Assembly: GCA_964019335.1 (NCBI GenBank) | Contig: OZ025657.1 | Location: 186,001 to 250,000, forward strand | Direction: 5' to 3' | Length of the DNA: 64,000 bases | Source: Diplonema japonicum | Lineage: Eukaryota; Euglenozoa; Diplonemea; Diplonemida; Diplonemidae | Shown: in pieces, positions 38,470-49,100 of the stretch | Layout: each line of letters begins with the position of its first letter | Numbering within the stretch: the first letter of the stretch is position 1 | Translations under genes and position numbers: made by a program | The notes under the pieces: model-generated | Seen by the model: only the letters and a program-made list of their open reading frames with translations | Database searches by the model: none | What the model was told of the DNA's origin: nothing

Positions 38470-38718
38470 GAAAAAAAAGGGGGGGGTGGGGGTGATGTTG
38501 AAACCTAACGTTGTTGTGGTGTGTTATGAAAGTGCTTTTCCTCTTCCAGTCCCTTCTTCCTCCCCTGCGACCCAGAGTGCTCGTCTTCCAGAGGGAAATA
38601 AAAAAAGAGAAAAAAAAACGAGTAAAGATACAGGGAACAGGGAGAGGGAACAGAGAGCAAAAAAATAAATATATGAGTTAAAGGAAGTCTTTGTGAGACG
38701 CCCCCTTGTTCTCATCTT

Positions 38719-40731
38719 CTACCTGCACCTATCCCCTTTCAGCAGCGGGTTCTCCTCCTTTGGTGGTCTTGCCGGCCTTCTCCCCAGCCTGGCCGCTCTT
38801 TCTCTTCGTTCTCTCGCCCATTGTCCTTTCAATGCCTCTAGGTCATGCTTGGTCTTCGGTGATGCAAATATCGCCCTCCTGTTCCATCCGATCACCGCCT
38901 TTGTCCTCCCGATGGATCGTAGTGTGTGCACCCTTGTGCTCGGCTCAGCTGGGAAGGCCCTCCTTCCTTTCACCTTCTTCAGTACCCTCCCTAGCTCCCA
39001 TGTGTGCCAGATCTTCTTCATCAGTCCATGCAATCTCCTCGCTTTCTGCTGTACTTCTGCGAGATCCCCCAGCTTCCCTCCAAGGGTCTTCCCGGTCACG
39101 TTCTCGAAATCCAGTGCCAGCTCCACCGTCGACACTGACGTGTTTCTGCTGCCTGCATACCAGCGCAGTTGCCGCATCCACCTCAGCACCTCCTTCGTGT
39201 ACTCCCGTAGGACATCCCCTGCCGGTAGCTTGCCGAAGTCCTTGTCCGACGGTACTGGGTGTTCTTGACCTTGTGTGATCTCCAGCCACTGGTGTGTGTG
39301 GTACACCTCCTGCCTCTTCGCTTGTAGGGCTGCGTCCCGCTCCCCCACCACCGCCAGCAGGTACCTCTGCGTTCCTTCGAGCCTTTCCCTGACATCCTTC
39401 CCTGCTCCCCTTGGCAGGATGCCATGCAGCTTCGTACACGGTTCCAGCCCCCTGCGCGTCATGCCTTCGTGTTCTTCCCGCTGTTGCACTTCCTTGGCCT
39501 TTTCGCACTCCCACAGTGCGTGCTCCAGCATGTTGGGCAGCTGTTGCTCCTGACCGCAGATGTCGCAGTGTGCCGTCGTGGGTTCGGCCTGCTTAGCTTC
39601 TTGCTTCCTCGCCTCCGCAATCAGCCACTTTTCGGTGTCCTGTCCTTCCTCTTCTTCTTCTTCTTGTTCATCTTCAGCCTCGTCTTCATCCTCGTCTTCT
39701 TCTCCTTCCGCCATCGGGATGTGCTCCACCGTGTCCGTGCGCCATCCCCGTGGGTTGATGTAGAACACTGCCCCCGAGATGATCCTTCGCACGTCCCTTG
39801 CTGCAATCGGGTCCGTCACCACCAGCTTCCTCCACAGCGCGTTGGTCTCCGCTGCTGCCGCAGCTTCCATGCCCCCCATGGTGCTCCGTTTGCTCATGAT
39901 TTCCTGTGCTTCCGCCCGCCTGAGTCGGTCCCTGATGTAGTGCTTGTAGGGCTCCTTTTCCAGTGCGTGGGTGTCCTTCAGCTGTGCCCAGCTTAACTTG
40001 ATCTGAGGCAGCCACCTTTCCATCATGATGCCCACCGGTCCCACCGGTATCTTCTTCCCGCTGTACCGTTTGGCAATGGCGTCGCAGCGTGTCCACAGCT
40101 TGTCGTCCTTCTTGCAGGCTCTGTATAGGAGCATAAGTGCTCTGTATGCGGCTGTCATCTGTGGGTGGCTCGTGTGTCCCGGCAGTGTCACGGATAGTAC
40201 TGTGCCTGGGTTCCTGGTGCAGTACTTCTGCCCCCAGAGCGCGTACGTGGTCTCCTTCACCAGCGTGGCCATTTGTCCCGTTTTCGGCGGTGAGAATGGG
40301 CAGTCGTAGAGGCAGCTCGGTAGGATCGTGCTGCTGATGATCTTCGCCTTCTGCTGAAAGGACAACGGCGTTGCTCCCAGCCTGCTCAGCGTCCCGAGTG
40401 CCTCCGCCGTCCTGTCGCCGTTGGTTTGCGGCCTGCCGTCTGTCCGCAGCTTGGCTCCCAGTACTCCTACAGTCCGTGTCGGCTGCAGTTCCTCGCCTTT
40501 CACCTTCACCTCCGGTGTCTTCCTGTTCACTGCAAAGGTCTTCGTCTTCCTGGTGTTGAGCTTCATCCCCACCTGTTTGCAGAAGGCTTCCACTGCGTCT
40601 ACGCCTTCCTGCAACGCCGCACCGAGCCGTGCCAAGAGGTATGCATCGTCCGCGTAAGACAGCGAGCGGACCCCTGTGTCGTTCTCCACCTGCTTCATTA
40701 GTACCGCCAACAGCGCGTTGATGAGTACCAC
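38719..40731 (-). mobile_element. 5'-truncated non-LTR retrotransposon, copy 2
   Basis: A 670-codon frame that begins inside the reverse transcriptase, just before the YADD active-site box (SLSYADDAYLLARLG). It continues through the thumb, a Glu/Asp-rich insert (around residues 345-370) and a Cys/His motif (HCDICG...LEHALWEC), ending KGDRCR. It aligns with copy 1 throughout, but at a level that suggests a separate subfamily. The endonuclease and fingers are missing, so the protein cannot be functional. The 5' boundary (near 40735) reads TTATTACAG before the coding sequence and lacks the T-run seen in the other copies. Confidence 0.82.
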
Positions 40732-40952
40732 TGTAATAAAATATTTACAAGTAAAACAAGTAGAACTTAACCCTTAAAGCCTCAATCTATCTCTTGATCG
40801 AACCTTTCTGTTGTGGTGTGGCCTTCGGCCCCTCGTTCACCCTCCTCGGTACCTTAGGTATAAAACCCTCAACCGAGTTAAAAAAAGGGCATTTTCCGGA
40901 TTTTTTGAGTTCCCAGTGAAACAAGTGGCTCTCCCTTCTGGAGAAGGGATGG

Positions 40953-41480
40953 TTAAGAGGCTGATCGAAAAGGGGTCAGCGCCTTCGAGTCCGTCATAAA
41001 CGACTGGTGGAAAAAGCTCCAGTTTGCGCCCCGGTCTAGCCCCTCCATCGAGCGTCTTCTGTCCTGTATGTGTTCCGCACGTCCCGACCTTAGCTTTTCT
41101 CGCACTACATGTGCGAATTTGTCCTTGTTCTCAGCTAGCATTTCGGTGAACTGCCCCCAGTTTGTGCTGATCTTCGGGAGCCACCGCTTCATCGCGTTGC
41201 CTATCGGGCCCAAAGGTGTCGTTCTTGTCGGGTCTTGGTACCCTTTGGCAAGTCTCTGGCACCGCTCCCACACCTCTCCCAATTTTCGTCTCGTTCTGTA
41301 AATGGCTGCTAGTGCTCTGTAGGGCGCTGCTACCTCTGTCGTGTGTGTGTCCGCTGAACAGGTTTGACAGCACCGCCGCTGGTGATCTTGTTCTGTACCT
41401 CGGCCCCCACAAGGCGTATGTCGCGGTTGATGTGAGCGATTTGAGGTATCCTTCCGACGGCGGCGCGAATGCGACATCAT
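40953..41480 (-). pseudogene. Retrotransposon fragment, copy 3, frameshifted
   Basis: An internal piece of the same reverse-transcriptase family. It starts at the equivalent of the ILPSCLY region (YDVAFAPPSEGYLKSL, TATYALWGPRYRTR), directly after a T18 run on the transcribed strand (complement of 41481-41498). A frameshift occurs in an ACACAC stretch near 41342-41350, after which APYRALAAIYRTRR continues the homology to MKRWLPKISTNWGQF and beyond. It stops near 40953, well short of the family's normal C-terminus. It is non-functional. It lies 5' of copy 2 in the same orientation, separated by about 220 bp. Confidence 0.78.
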
Positions 41481-41498
41481 AAAAAAAAAAAAAAAAAA

Positions 41499-43190
41499 CG
41501 AGGAGGCCAGAGTTGTGACGACACTTCCTTTTTTTTTTCTCCCTTCTTTTCACCCGACAAAATATTTATTCAAATGTGATAAGGTCAAAAATGATAACTT
41601 GTATTCTTTGTACTTAGTGCAGGTTTTTTACCTTTGCTTTTCTTTTCTTCTTCTTTTTTTTTTTCTTCCCCGCCCCTTACTCGAGCGAAAGAACCACTAA
41701 AAATACAAGTTTTACCATATTATTTTACCCCTTCTTTGTTTTTCAGAGACTATTTGTGCAAGTACCGTTCATAGAGTGCAGGTCTTGACGCATTGGGTTT
41801 TACCTGTTCGTTGTAAAAAGAAGAGGAAAAAAAAATTGAGTTTTTGCAAGGTGGACGTATCCCGGTTATAACCGGTCAACGTGCAACGGGAGAAGGAAAA
41901 AAAAAAGAAACGAGAAAAAAGTTGTTACTATTGACGCGGCCCCTGACTGGTGGCATTGCCTGTTTTCCAGTGTTCGATGGTCACAAAAAAAAAAGGAGAG
42001 AAAGGGCAATTCACTAACACTTAGTAACCAATAATGGGTTTTTGGGGGTTCTATGGGGCCCGCCTTTCCTTGTAGAGGTGCAATGCTGCCTGGGATTGTC
42101 CTTTCTGGAAGTAAGAAGGGTCCTTCCATTTTGCGTCCTGCTTCTCTCTGAATCTGTGGGAAGTGGACCCAAAGAACGGTTTTCTTTTGGGAATATTAGT
42201 GAATTGCCCCCCCCCCCCCCCCCAAAAAAAAAAGAGAAGAAGTAAGTGTTGACTACGGAAAGTCAAGATTATTCCCCCCCTTTCAGCGTCACTCAACTTA
42301 ACAAAAACCATAAGATTAGCGTTCTTTTTTTTCTTTCTTTTTTTTTTTCTCATTTTCTCTTTTTTTTTCCCCTCTGCCATGTGTAATTTTTTTCTTTCCT
42401 TCATAATTTCACTGTCGGTTGGTCATTTTCTTGACTATTCTTGGTTATGCTAGGAACGGCATTGAGCTTTACTTCAGTGTCAAACTGACTAGAAAGTGAA
42501 AATAAAATGAACTCTAGCGCAAAAAAAACCGCAAAAACTCGAGTTGCATTATTGACTCATTATGCTTTTTTTGTGGGTTGTTTTTCATTCCTCTGCATGC
42601 ATTTTTAGAAGAAAAAAACAAATAGGAAAAAGAAACTCTTTACTCAGTGCCCCTGGCAAAAAAGTTTCGGCTGATGGGAGTGACGTGCTCGTAACGCACC
42701 ACCAGGGGGAAAGAAAGAGGAAAAAAACAATGAAAGAAAAGAAGTAGAAAAGCTGGCTACTTCAGCTTTGTGCAAATCTGTTCTGTAGCCAGTAGTCATC
42801 TGAACATGACTCCTTTTCTTGTTGTTCATTTTCCTCTTGGTCGTAGAATAATTCTTTTTTGCTTTTTCTTTTTTGTTTTGTTTTGTGTTTTTTTTCGGGG
42901 GGGGCATTTGACCTGACTTCAGATAGAAAAAAAAGAGAGGTAATATTTGTTTTTTTCCCCTTAACCACTAAACCCACATGTCATATAAAAATGACATAAA
43001 AAAAAAAGAAAGAAAAAGCCTAGACCTTTTGGTCAAATTGCGACCTGCCATTCTCTTGGCACCATTTCGCGATTTTTTTCACTTTGTTTGGCTAAATGCT
43101 GCCCCTATTCAGCATTATTTTAAGAATTTAAACGGTCTAAAGTGACAATGAGGAATACTCCTACTGTCAGTACCCAAACACAACGGTTGG
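41499..43190. other. Intergenic region without recognised genes
   Basis: About 1.7 kb of AT-rich sequence with purine and pyrimidine tracts, a C17 run beside an A-run near 42208-42232, and small inverted repeats such as TGGCTAC/GTAGCCA at 42764-42785. No coding frame is convincing and no RNA gene was recognised. It lies between a retroelement fragment and the 3' end of the adenylate cyclase gene. Confidence 0.55.
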
Positions 43191-45986
43191 TTAATCCGAG
43201 TCAACGCTCCAAGTGGAGTGCACCTCGTATATTGCAACCGGTTTTTCCTGAATATCATACCACTCAGCAACCTTAGTGGTCGAACAGGTAGCTATAGACT
43301 TGACATTGCTGTTGTACAGGTCTGCAAAGAGGTTGCTGGCATCGTATTCTACAGTAGATCGTGCCAGTCTTGCTGCTATATCTACGCAGTCCCCGATGAC
43401 GTTCATGAAGCGGCGTGAAGATGTTCCCACATTGCCTGTCAAGGCGTTGCCACAGCACAGCCCCGCACGGTACCCTTCCACACCTATTCCAGTCCCACTG
43501 TCTTGCAGAAGGATCAAGAATCTCATCCCGTTTTCAACATGCGCTGCGCATTTTCTTGTCGTGTTCCACCCCACGAACAAAGTCAGCCCTGTCACTGATA
43601 CCACTGTGCCTTGTGTCCTCTCCAAGTTCGTCATCAAAGTGCTCATTGCCTCTCCTATCGCTACATGGGGCTCGTTATGTGCCGTTAGTTTTGTCACAAA
43701 CCTTGTCTCCACGCTCCCTACGGTCACTGCTTCCTTCAGTTTCAGCTGTTCCTTTGGGATCTCCGTTCTCTTCTCGTGCCGGGAGGAGTTCGAGTATGTC
43801 GCGCTGGAGCGCCTACGTGGAGCCTTATCCGCCTTCATGTTCGTCAGAATGCCCGCCTTCCTGCCTAGCAGTTTCTGTGGCAGCAGCATTACGATGTTTG
43901 TCGTCGTTGCGACGCCCTTGAGCTGCTTCTCGCCCAACTGGATCACGAGCGGCGACCCGAGGTTTGCCAACGTTGTTGGTGCCGGCATGTTGATGTACGT
44001 GGAATCTCTGTTGTTCTGCATTCCGTTTTCCTCTGTTAGGATTTGTAGCATGTCCTGTGTCAACACCACAGCGCCCGCGGTGCCTGCCGCTTCGAGACGT
44101 GCAGCCAGATTGACGGTCGACCCGAAGTAATCACTGCGTCCTGTCAGCTCGTTCACATTGACGTCGACCTCACCGTACTGCACCCCGACACGCACGCGGA
44201 TCCCGTTCAGCGCCCCCTCTTCGTCCTTGCAGCACCATGGGACGTTCAACAGAGTACTGGGCCATGTTGCCTGGTACAGCTCCACTTGCACCATGAGCCC
44301 AAAATTGCACGCATCAACCAAGGAATCGAAAGCCACCATGAAGGCATCTCCGATGGTTTTCACCTCGTACCCCCGGTGCTCTTTCAGACATTTCCGGATC
44401 ACCTCGTTGTGGATGCGTAGAGCTTTCTTCATCCCCTCCGGGCACGCCTCCCATGTTGCAGTCGACGACACGATATCTGTGAAAACCAAGGCAGCTCGGT
44501 TGCTTGTACCCGGAGGGTGAATCATCTCAGTAGTAGTCTCGAGTGCTGGCTCGACGAGACTCATGTACAGGCTCTCAGGGAGATACGGCCTGTAGGTCTT
44601 CAAAATGTGGAGAATTGTCTGAAAAGACTTCTGCACAGGCGTGGGCTCAGGGATGTCCAGCAAGTAGTCCAGCTCGTCAAGTTCCATCCGTGCCACCTGC
44701 TCTGCCAGATCTCCTGCGATCTTCCCTGTGTTGTACATTTTCCTGAACGCTCGCGTCTGCGCTGTTGTCTTCCAAATAATAATGGATCCAATGATCAGGA
44801 GCAACACCCCACCGATTGCAGCCCCTAAGATGATAGGCAGCATGTCCTGCGGCACAGTATCTGCAACTTCGCATGACACACCGGACGAGGCCTCGCACAG
44901 GCAGTTCCCGTTGACGCAAGCCCCCCTGCCGGTGCAGTTCGCAGGACACTCGCGATATGAGAAAATGCGCATGTCGCTGCTGAATTCTGGGTTCTCCCCA
45001 CCACCAAGGTAGCCGCCGAGCACGATTACGTAGCCCTTGTACGCGATGGCTTTGAATTCCGACAGCTTCGGGATCCACGCATCGTCGGTGCGATTGACGC
45101 CTAGCCAGTGAGGCTCGCTGTTAGAAAGGTTCAACATCAAGATGCCATTGATGGGCGCATGGTTGCCCTTCCCTCCGGCATCCCCGATCGCGAAGAGCAT
45201 GTTGCTGCCGGCATCGACGATATGATGCTCCTCCCCAGCGAGGCCGTCGTTGATCGCAAGGTGCCATGTCCTGGAGGGGTCTGAAGTGTTGAGAGCCCAT
45301 GTGGCTGCAGGGAGGAAGTCGCCAGCAGGGATAGACCCGCCTACCATGTAAGCGGTGTCACCCACACCAACACCGCCTGGGTCCTCGATGGCAAGCTGGG
45401 GTGTGACCTGAGGTGGGAACCAAGTATTCGAATCTTTGTCGTACATGTACCAATCACCAGAGCCACCGTCGAGGGTTCCTGCTGTGACAATGCTGCGCGT
45501 GGTGCTTATAGCTACCATGTCCGTGTCAGTGATCTCGGGGTTGTAGGCGTTGGGGTCCGCGGGGTAGGCAGGGGCAAGAGTCCACTCGGAAGCGGCAATG
45601 TCGAAAATCCATAGATTTTGCTGCTTTTTACCACCTATAAGGTAGACACGGTTGCGGGGTTCGTCACACAAGAGGTGGTGCTTCTTGACCGCTCCTGGGT
45701 TTAGGGTCGCGTTGCTCAGGGTAATAGTTTCCCACTCCAGAGTCTCTAGGTCCAGTCTGTGGAAACCACTGGACACTGTCTTGGTAGCTATGTCAGTACC
45801 TCCTTGCATATACATTTTGCTACCCAACACGCACACACCAGGGTTCGCTTTTGCCCCCAATGTTCCAAACACGTCTTTCACCAACCCCCATTGCACTCCT
45901 CGCGAGATCGAGTTGTCGATCTTCCCCCCCTCCACACACACCACTGCCAAATAGCACACTGCAAACAGCCCTCGCATTTTTTCCAT
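43191..45986 (-). CDS. Receptor-type adenylate cyclase with tandem cyclase domains
   Basis: A 931-residue type I membrane protein. A signal peptide (~1-21) is followed by a Kelch-like beta-propeller ectodomain (~30-340; repeated GG plus Trp blocks such as LIGGKKQQNLWIFD and MVGGSIPAGDFLPAATWAL). Next are an EGF-like module (~342-369, CPANCTGRGACVNGNCLCEA) and one transmembrane helix (~380-403, ILGAAIGGVLLLIIGSIII). The first cyclase domain (~495-700) has both metal-binding aspartates (ALVFTDIVSST; KTIGDAFMVAFD) and GSTVNLAARLEA. A second cyclase-like domain (~765-925) keeps GDCVDIAARLA but has WNTTRKC in place of the metal motif. Trypanosome receptor cyclases have a similar topology with one catalytic domain. 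The enzyme would convert ATP (or GTP) to a cyclic nucleotide at the cell surface. Confidence 0.9.
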   Translation of the reverse strand: MEKMRGLFAVCYLAVVCVEGGKIDNSISRGVQWGLVKDVFGTLGAKANPGVCVLGSKMYMQGGTDIATKTVSSGFHRLDLETLEWETITLSNATLNPGAVKKHHLLCDEPRNRVYLIGGKKQQNLWIFDIAASEWTLAPAYPADPNAYNPEITDTDMVAISTTRSIVTAGTLDGGSGDWYMYDKDSNTWFPPQVTPQLAIEDPGGVGVGDTAYMVGGSIPAGDFLPAATWALNTSDPSRTWHLAINDGLAGEEHHIVDAGSNMLFAIGDAGGKGNHAPINGILMLNLSNSEPHWLGVNRTDDAWIPKLSEFKAIAYKGYVIVLGGYLGGGENPEFSSDMRIFSYRECPANCTGRGACVNGNCLCEASSGVSCEVADTVPQDMLPIILGAAIGGVLLLIIGSIIIWKTTAQTRAFRKMYNTGKIAGDLAEQVARMELDELDYLLDIPEPTPVQKSFQTILHILKTYRPYLPESLYMSLVEPALETTTEMIHPPGTSNRAALVFTDIVSSTATWEACPEGMKKALRIHNEVIRKCLKEHRGYEVKTIGDAFMVAFDSLVDACNFGLMVQVELYQATWPSTLLNVPWCCKDEEGALNGIRVRVGVQYGEVDVNVNELTGRSDYFGSTVNLAARLEAAGTAGAVVLTQDMLQILTEENGMQNNRDSTYINMPAPTTLANLGSPLVIQLGEKQLKGVATTTNIVMLLPQKLLGRKAGILTNMKADKAPRRRSSATYSNSSRHEKRTEIPKEQLKLKEAVTVGSVETRFVTKLTAHNEPHVAIGEAMSTLMTNLERTQGTVVSVTGLTLFVGWNTTRKCAAHVENGMRFLILLQDSGTGIGVEGYRAGLCCGNALTGNVGTSSRRFMNVIGDCVDIAARLARSTVEYDASNLFADLYNSNVKSIATCSTTKVAEWYDIQEKPVAIYEVHSTWSVDSD

Positions 45987-46187
45987 GCGCCCCTCCGTTT
46001 GTTTGTTTGCCTACAATTCTTTCGTAATTCTGTTACATTACAAAAAGAAAAAAATAACTATACTTCTAAAATAAATTCTATTCAAAAAAAAGAAAATAAA
46101 ACATCTAAATTAGATCTATGGGGGCCAAACAAATCTAAAGATTCTTCATGGAGATTCTGAACAGCTCAATTAATAAGCTTTTTTTGA

Positions 46188-49100
46188 TCAAGGAATGGGT
46201 GGTTGGTCGAAAGTAGAGGCAGATTCGGCGGGGGAGTAATAGGTGTCTTGCTCCATCCCGCAGTAACCGCAAAATCTGTGGAGATTTACCCCCCCCCATT
46301 TATTTTTTTCCAATTCGCACATACCTTCCCCCTTCCCAAATGTTCCCACAAGTTGTGCAGAGGGGTGACGCTGATCTCTGTGTTGGTGTGAAATCATGTG
46401 TTCATCCTCATACCTGATAGCTCCTGGGGGGCAAGGGGTTCCGTCTGGGTGTTGAGATGTCGGAGGCGGGGACCATCCACGTTCGGGCCACACCAGTGGT
46501 GGGCGTGTACGTTGTGTGGCTCTCGATCTCGTTGTGGTTAGGGGAACACGACGACATCCAGTCGCGCCGCCTGGCCCTTGTGCTCGTAGACCCTCGCGAT
46601 ACAACCGCGGAGGGACGAGAGGGATGCACGGAGTAACCCCCCGACTCCACAGGACTATCCATTTCACCCTCGTCGCCCTCTTCCTCTTCATCGCTCCATG
46701 TTATCGTCGCCACCTGCGTAACACGACCCGAGCCAGTCCGCGACTCCGCTAACATGCAGTGGTTGCATTTGCACTCTCCAGTGCTGCACTTGCACGCCTC
46801 CACGGGTTTGCCACATGGCCCCGAAGGACGCTCCTCCCCCTGCGGTGCTTCCTCACCAATACTATCGAATTCCTTCTCTTGCTCCGTACCAGATTGTTCT
46901 TTGTTGCGCTTCACCCAGAAGACAAGCAATATTCCTAGCAAAACCACTACCACAGCAGCACCCACTGCAAGGAAGATGATCAAATAGTTCGTCGATGACG
47001 ATGATGACGGTGTCTCAGTGCCAGGAACTGTCGTCACAGGTGTGGAGGTGGGCACTGCGGTGGCAATGCTGAGAGGCGTCCATTGTGAACCCAATGCGGT
47101 GAAATATGGGTTGCCTGCTTGTTTCGTGGCCACCAGCTCATCATAAACCGAAGTGTCATTTGGAAGAGTAAACGAAACATGAGTGGACCCAGGCCACACA
47201 GACACCACTCGCACTGCCTCAGGTGGCACCAGTACCGATGCTGACACCGCTGCTGCGAACACATTTGCGTCGAAGTTGTTCATCTCCATCGCGAAGGACA
47301 GAGTCTCCTTCGCACCGGCACCCATGTCTTGGTAGCAGTCGCCGTGCACCCCTTCTGTCTTCTTGTAGCACTCGACATATTTATTTCCACACTCGACAGG
47401 TGTGTTCGTCTTCATGCAGTCGAGCAGCCCGCCAAGGTAACACGTGTTTCGAATCATATTAGCCATGGAATCAGGTTGCAAACACTCCACTGCTGGTGTG
47501 GGGGTGTCTGGTGCAGGGGTATCGGGTGCCGGAGTATCGGGAGCTTGTGTGGGCTCTGCAGTATCGGGGGCAGGGGTGTCGGGGGGGTTTGTATCGGGCG
47601 CAGGCGTGACGATGCCAACAGTGATGACTACAGCTTGCTCATAGAAGGTAGACTGCGACTGAAGGGCCATGCACAACTTAAGAACGGTCCCCCTTGGCTC
47701 CGCTGGAACGGGCACTTTCACCGTGTTGCTAGTTGCGACGACGGCATCCTGTACAATAGCTGCGGGGCAAGGAGTGGAAGATGATCGGAAAACATGCAGT
47801 GTGCCTGGGCTGCTTGTTGATGCCGCCAGCAAAGTACCTGTAACATCAATGAGCGTACCAGCATTTGCACGCCTCTGGAACGCGTTCACCTGCGGCATGT
47901 TCCTTATCTCAAGGGACCACCCTTCGATCTCCTCGAGTGCCGTGATGTTTTTGGTCGTGCCAGTGGGGCTTATGGCCACGCAGAGAGGAACGTTGGCCTC
48001 ACCCAGACTGGCAACCTGCGGAGGCACTGTGGTGGAGTAGTTCCCCGGTGTGCCTGCTACACGTGAGGGAGGCATCGTACGGTCGCATCCGACCCACAAC
48101 CCCGTGTCCTCTTGAAGATTGCTGCCCACCACGGAAACTTCAGTGCCACCAGAAAGCAAGGTCATCAGCGGCGTTGTGGGGGTAGAGGAGAGCACGGTGG
48201 GCATCCCCGCAACCTGCACGGTGACTGGCATCTGCATGCCCTGCTCACTTGGATTATTCTGCGTTAGCCAGCAAAGTCCCACCAAACCGTTCAAAGGAGG
48301 GTCCTCCAAGAAGGTCGAAGGGAGGTTCACGTACGCCGATGTACGCGACAAGATGTTCAAGGGCACCACTGCTGTTCTACCTTGTGGGTTGCAATCTGCC
48401 GCCCCACTTTGGAGACTAATATACAATGGCGGCACGAGGTTCACACCCTGCAGCGCTACTTCCACTCGTCCCTCAAGCATGTCGGACACGGATTTCCGCT
48501 GCACCACGCTGTTGAAGACGGGCTTTTGTTGCAACACAGCAACAACACCTAAATCTCCTCCTTCAGACCATTTGGGCCTTTCTACACCCGCGTCTTGCGG
48601 TGCCCAACACAACCTCACTTCTTCAGGATACCCTCCCTCAAAGTCAATTTGTAGAAGGTATGAACTGCCGCCGCCCAACAGGACACCACCACTTGTCACA
48701 TCAGAGCACTGAGCAGTGCCTGGCATGTCCTTGAAGTACACGGCAGGACTCAGGTTGTCACCCGCAAGCGAGAGTGATATCTGACCGCTGCCGAGAGCTG
48801 CAAGGGGGATGTTGACCTTTTCCGATGTGAGCACAGGTGTGCCAGCCCATGAAACCTTGATGTTTGTCGGGAAGGATGTGCTTGCAGTCGTTGGACTCGA
48901 CACTGTATAGGTGAGGCAGACTTGCTTGACAACATTTGAGTCAGGGCGTGTAGGGACAAAGGTGCCCACAGCAGAAACAGAGTACCATGCGCCGTCGCAC
49001 AGTGAAGCCCATGTGTTAGCGGGAAGTGGGGCATCGGCAACGCTTGGGGTTATCTTCACAGCAGTCTGCAACATGGGGTAAACTTCAGTTACCTCAGCAG

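Larger units (their letters stand above)
37119..38718. other. Intergenic region of nested small repeats
   Basis: No gene is recognised. It holds MITE-like copy B (37945-38066), an abutting second palindrome (38064-38196), SINE-like copy 3 (38290-38469) and several long homopolymers, including G-runs near 37301-37317. The 18-nt string near 37482-37499 also occurs inverted near 52961-52978; this may be chance or a fragment of a shared element. Confidence 0.6.

Noticed and set aside
40731-40760. TTTTATTACAG just before retrotransposon copy 2, considered as a 3' splice site joining an upstream RT exon
   Set aside because: No upstream exon with the missing fingers or endonuclease exists nearby; simple 5' truncation explains it.
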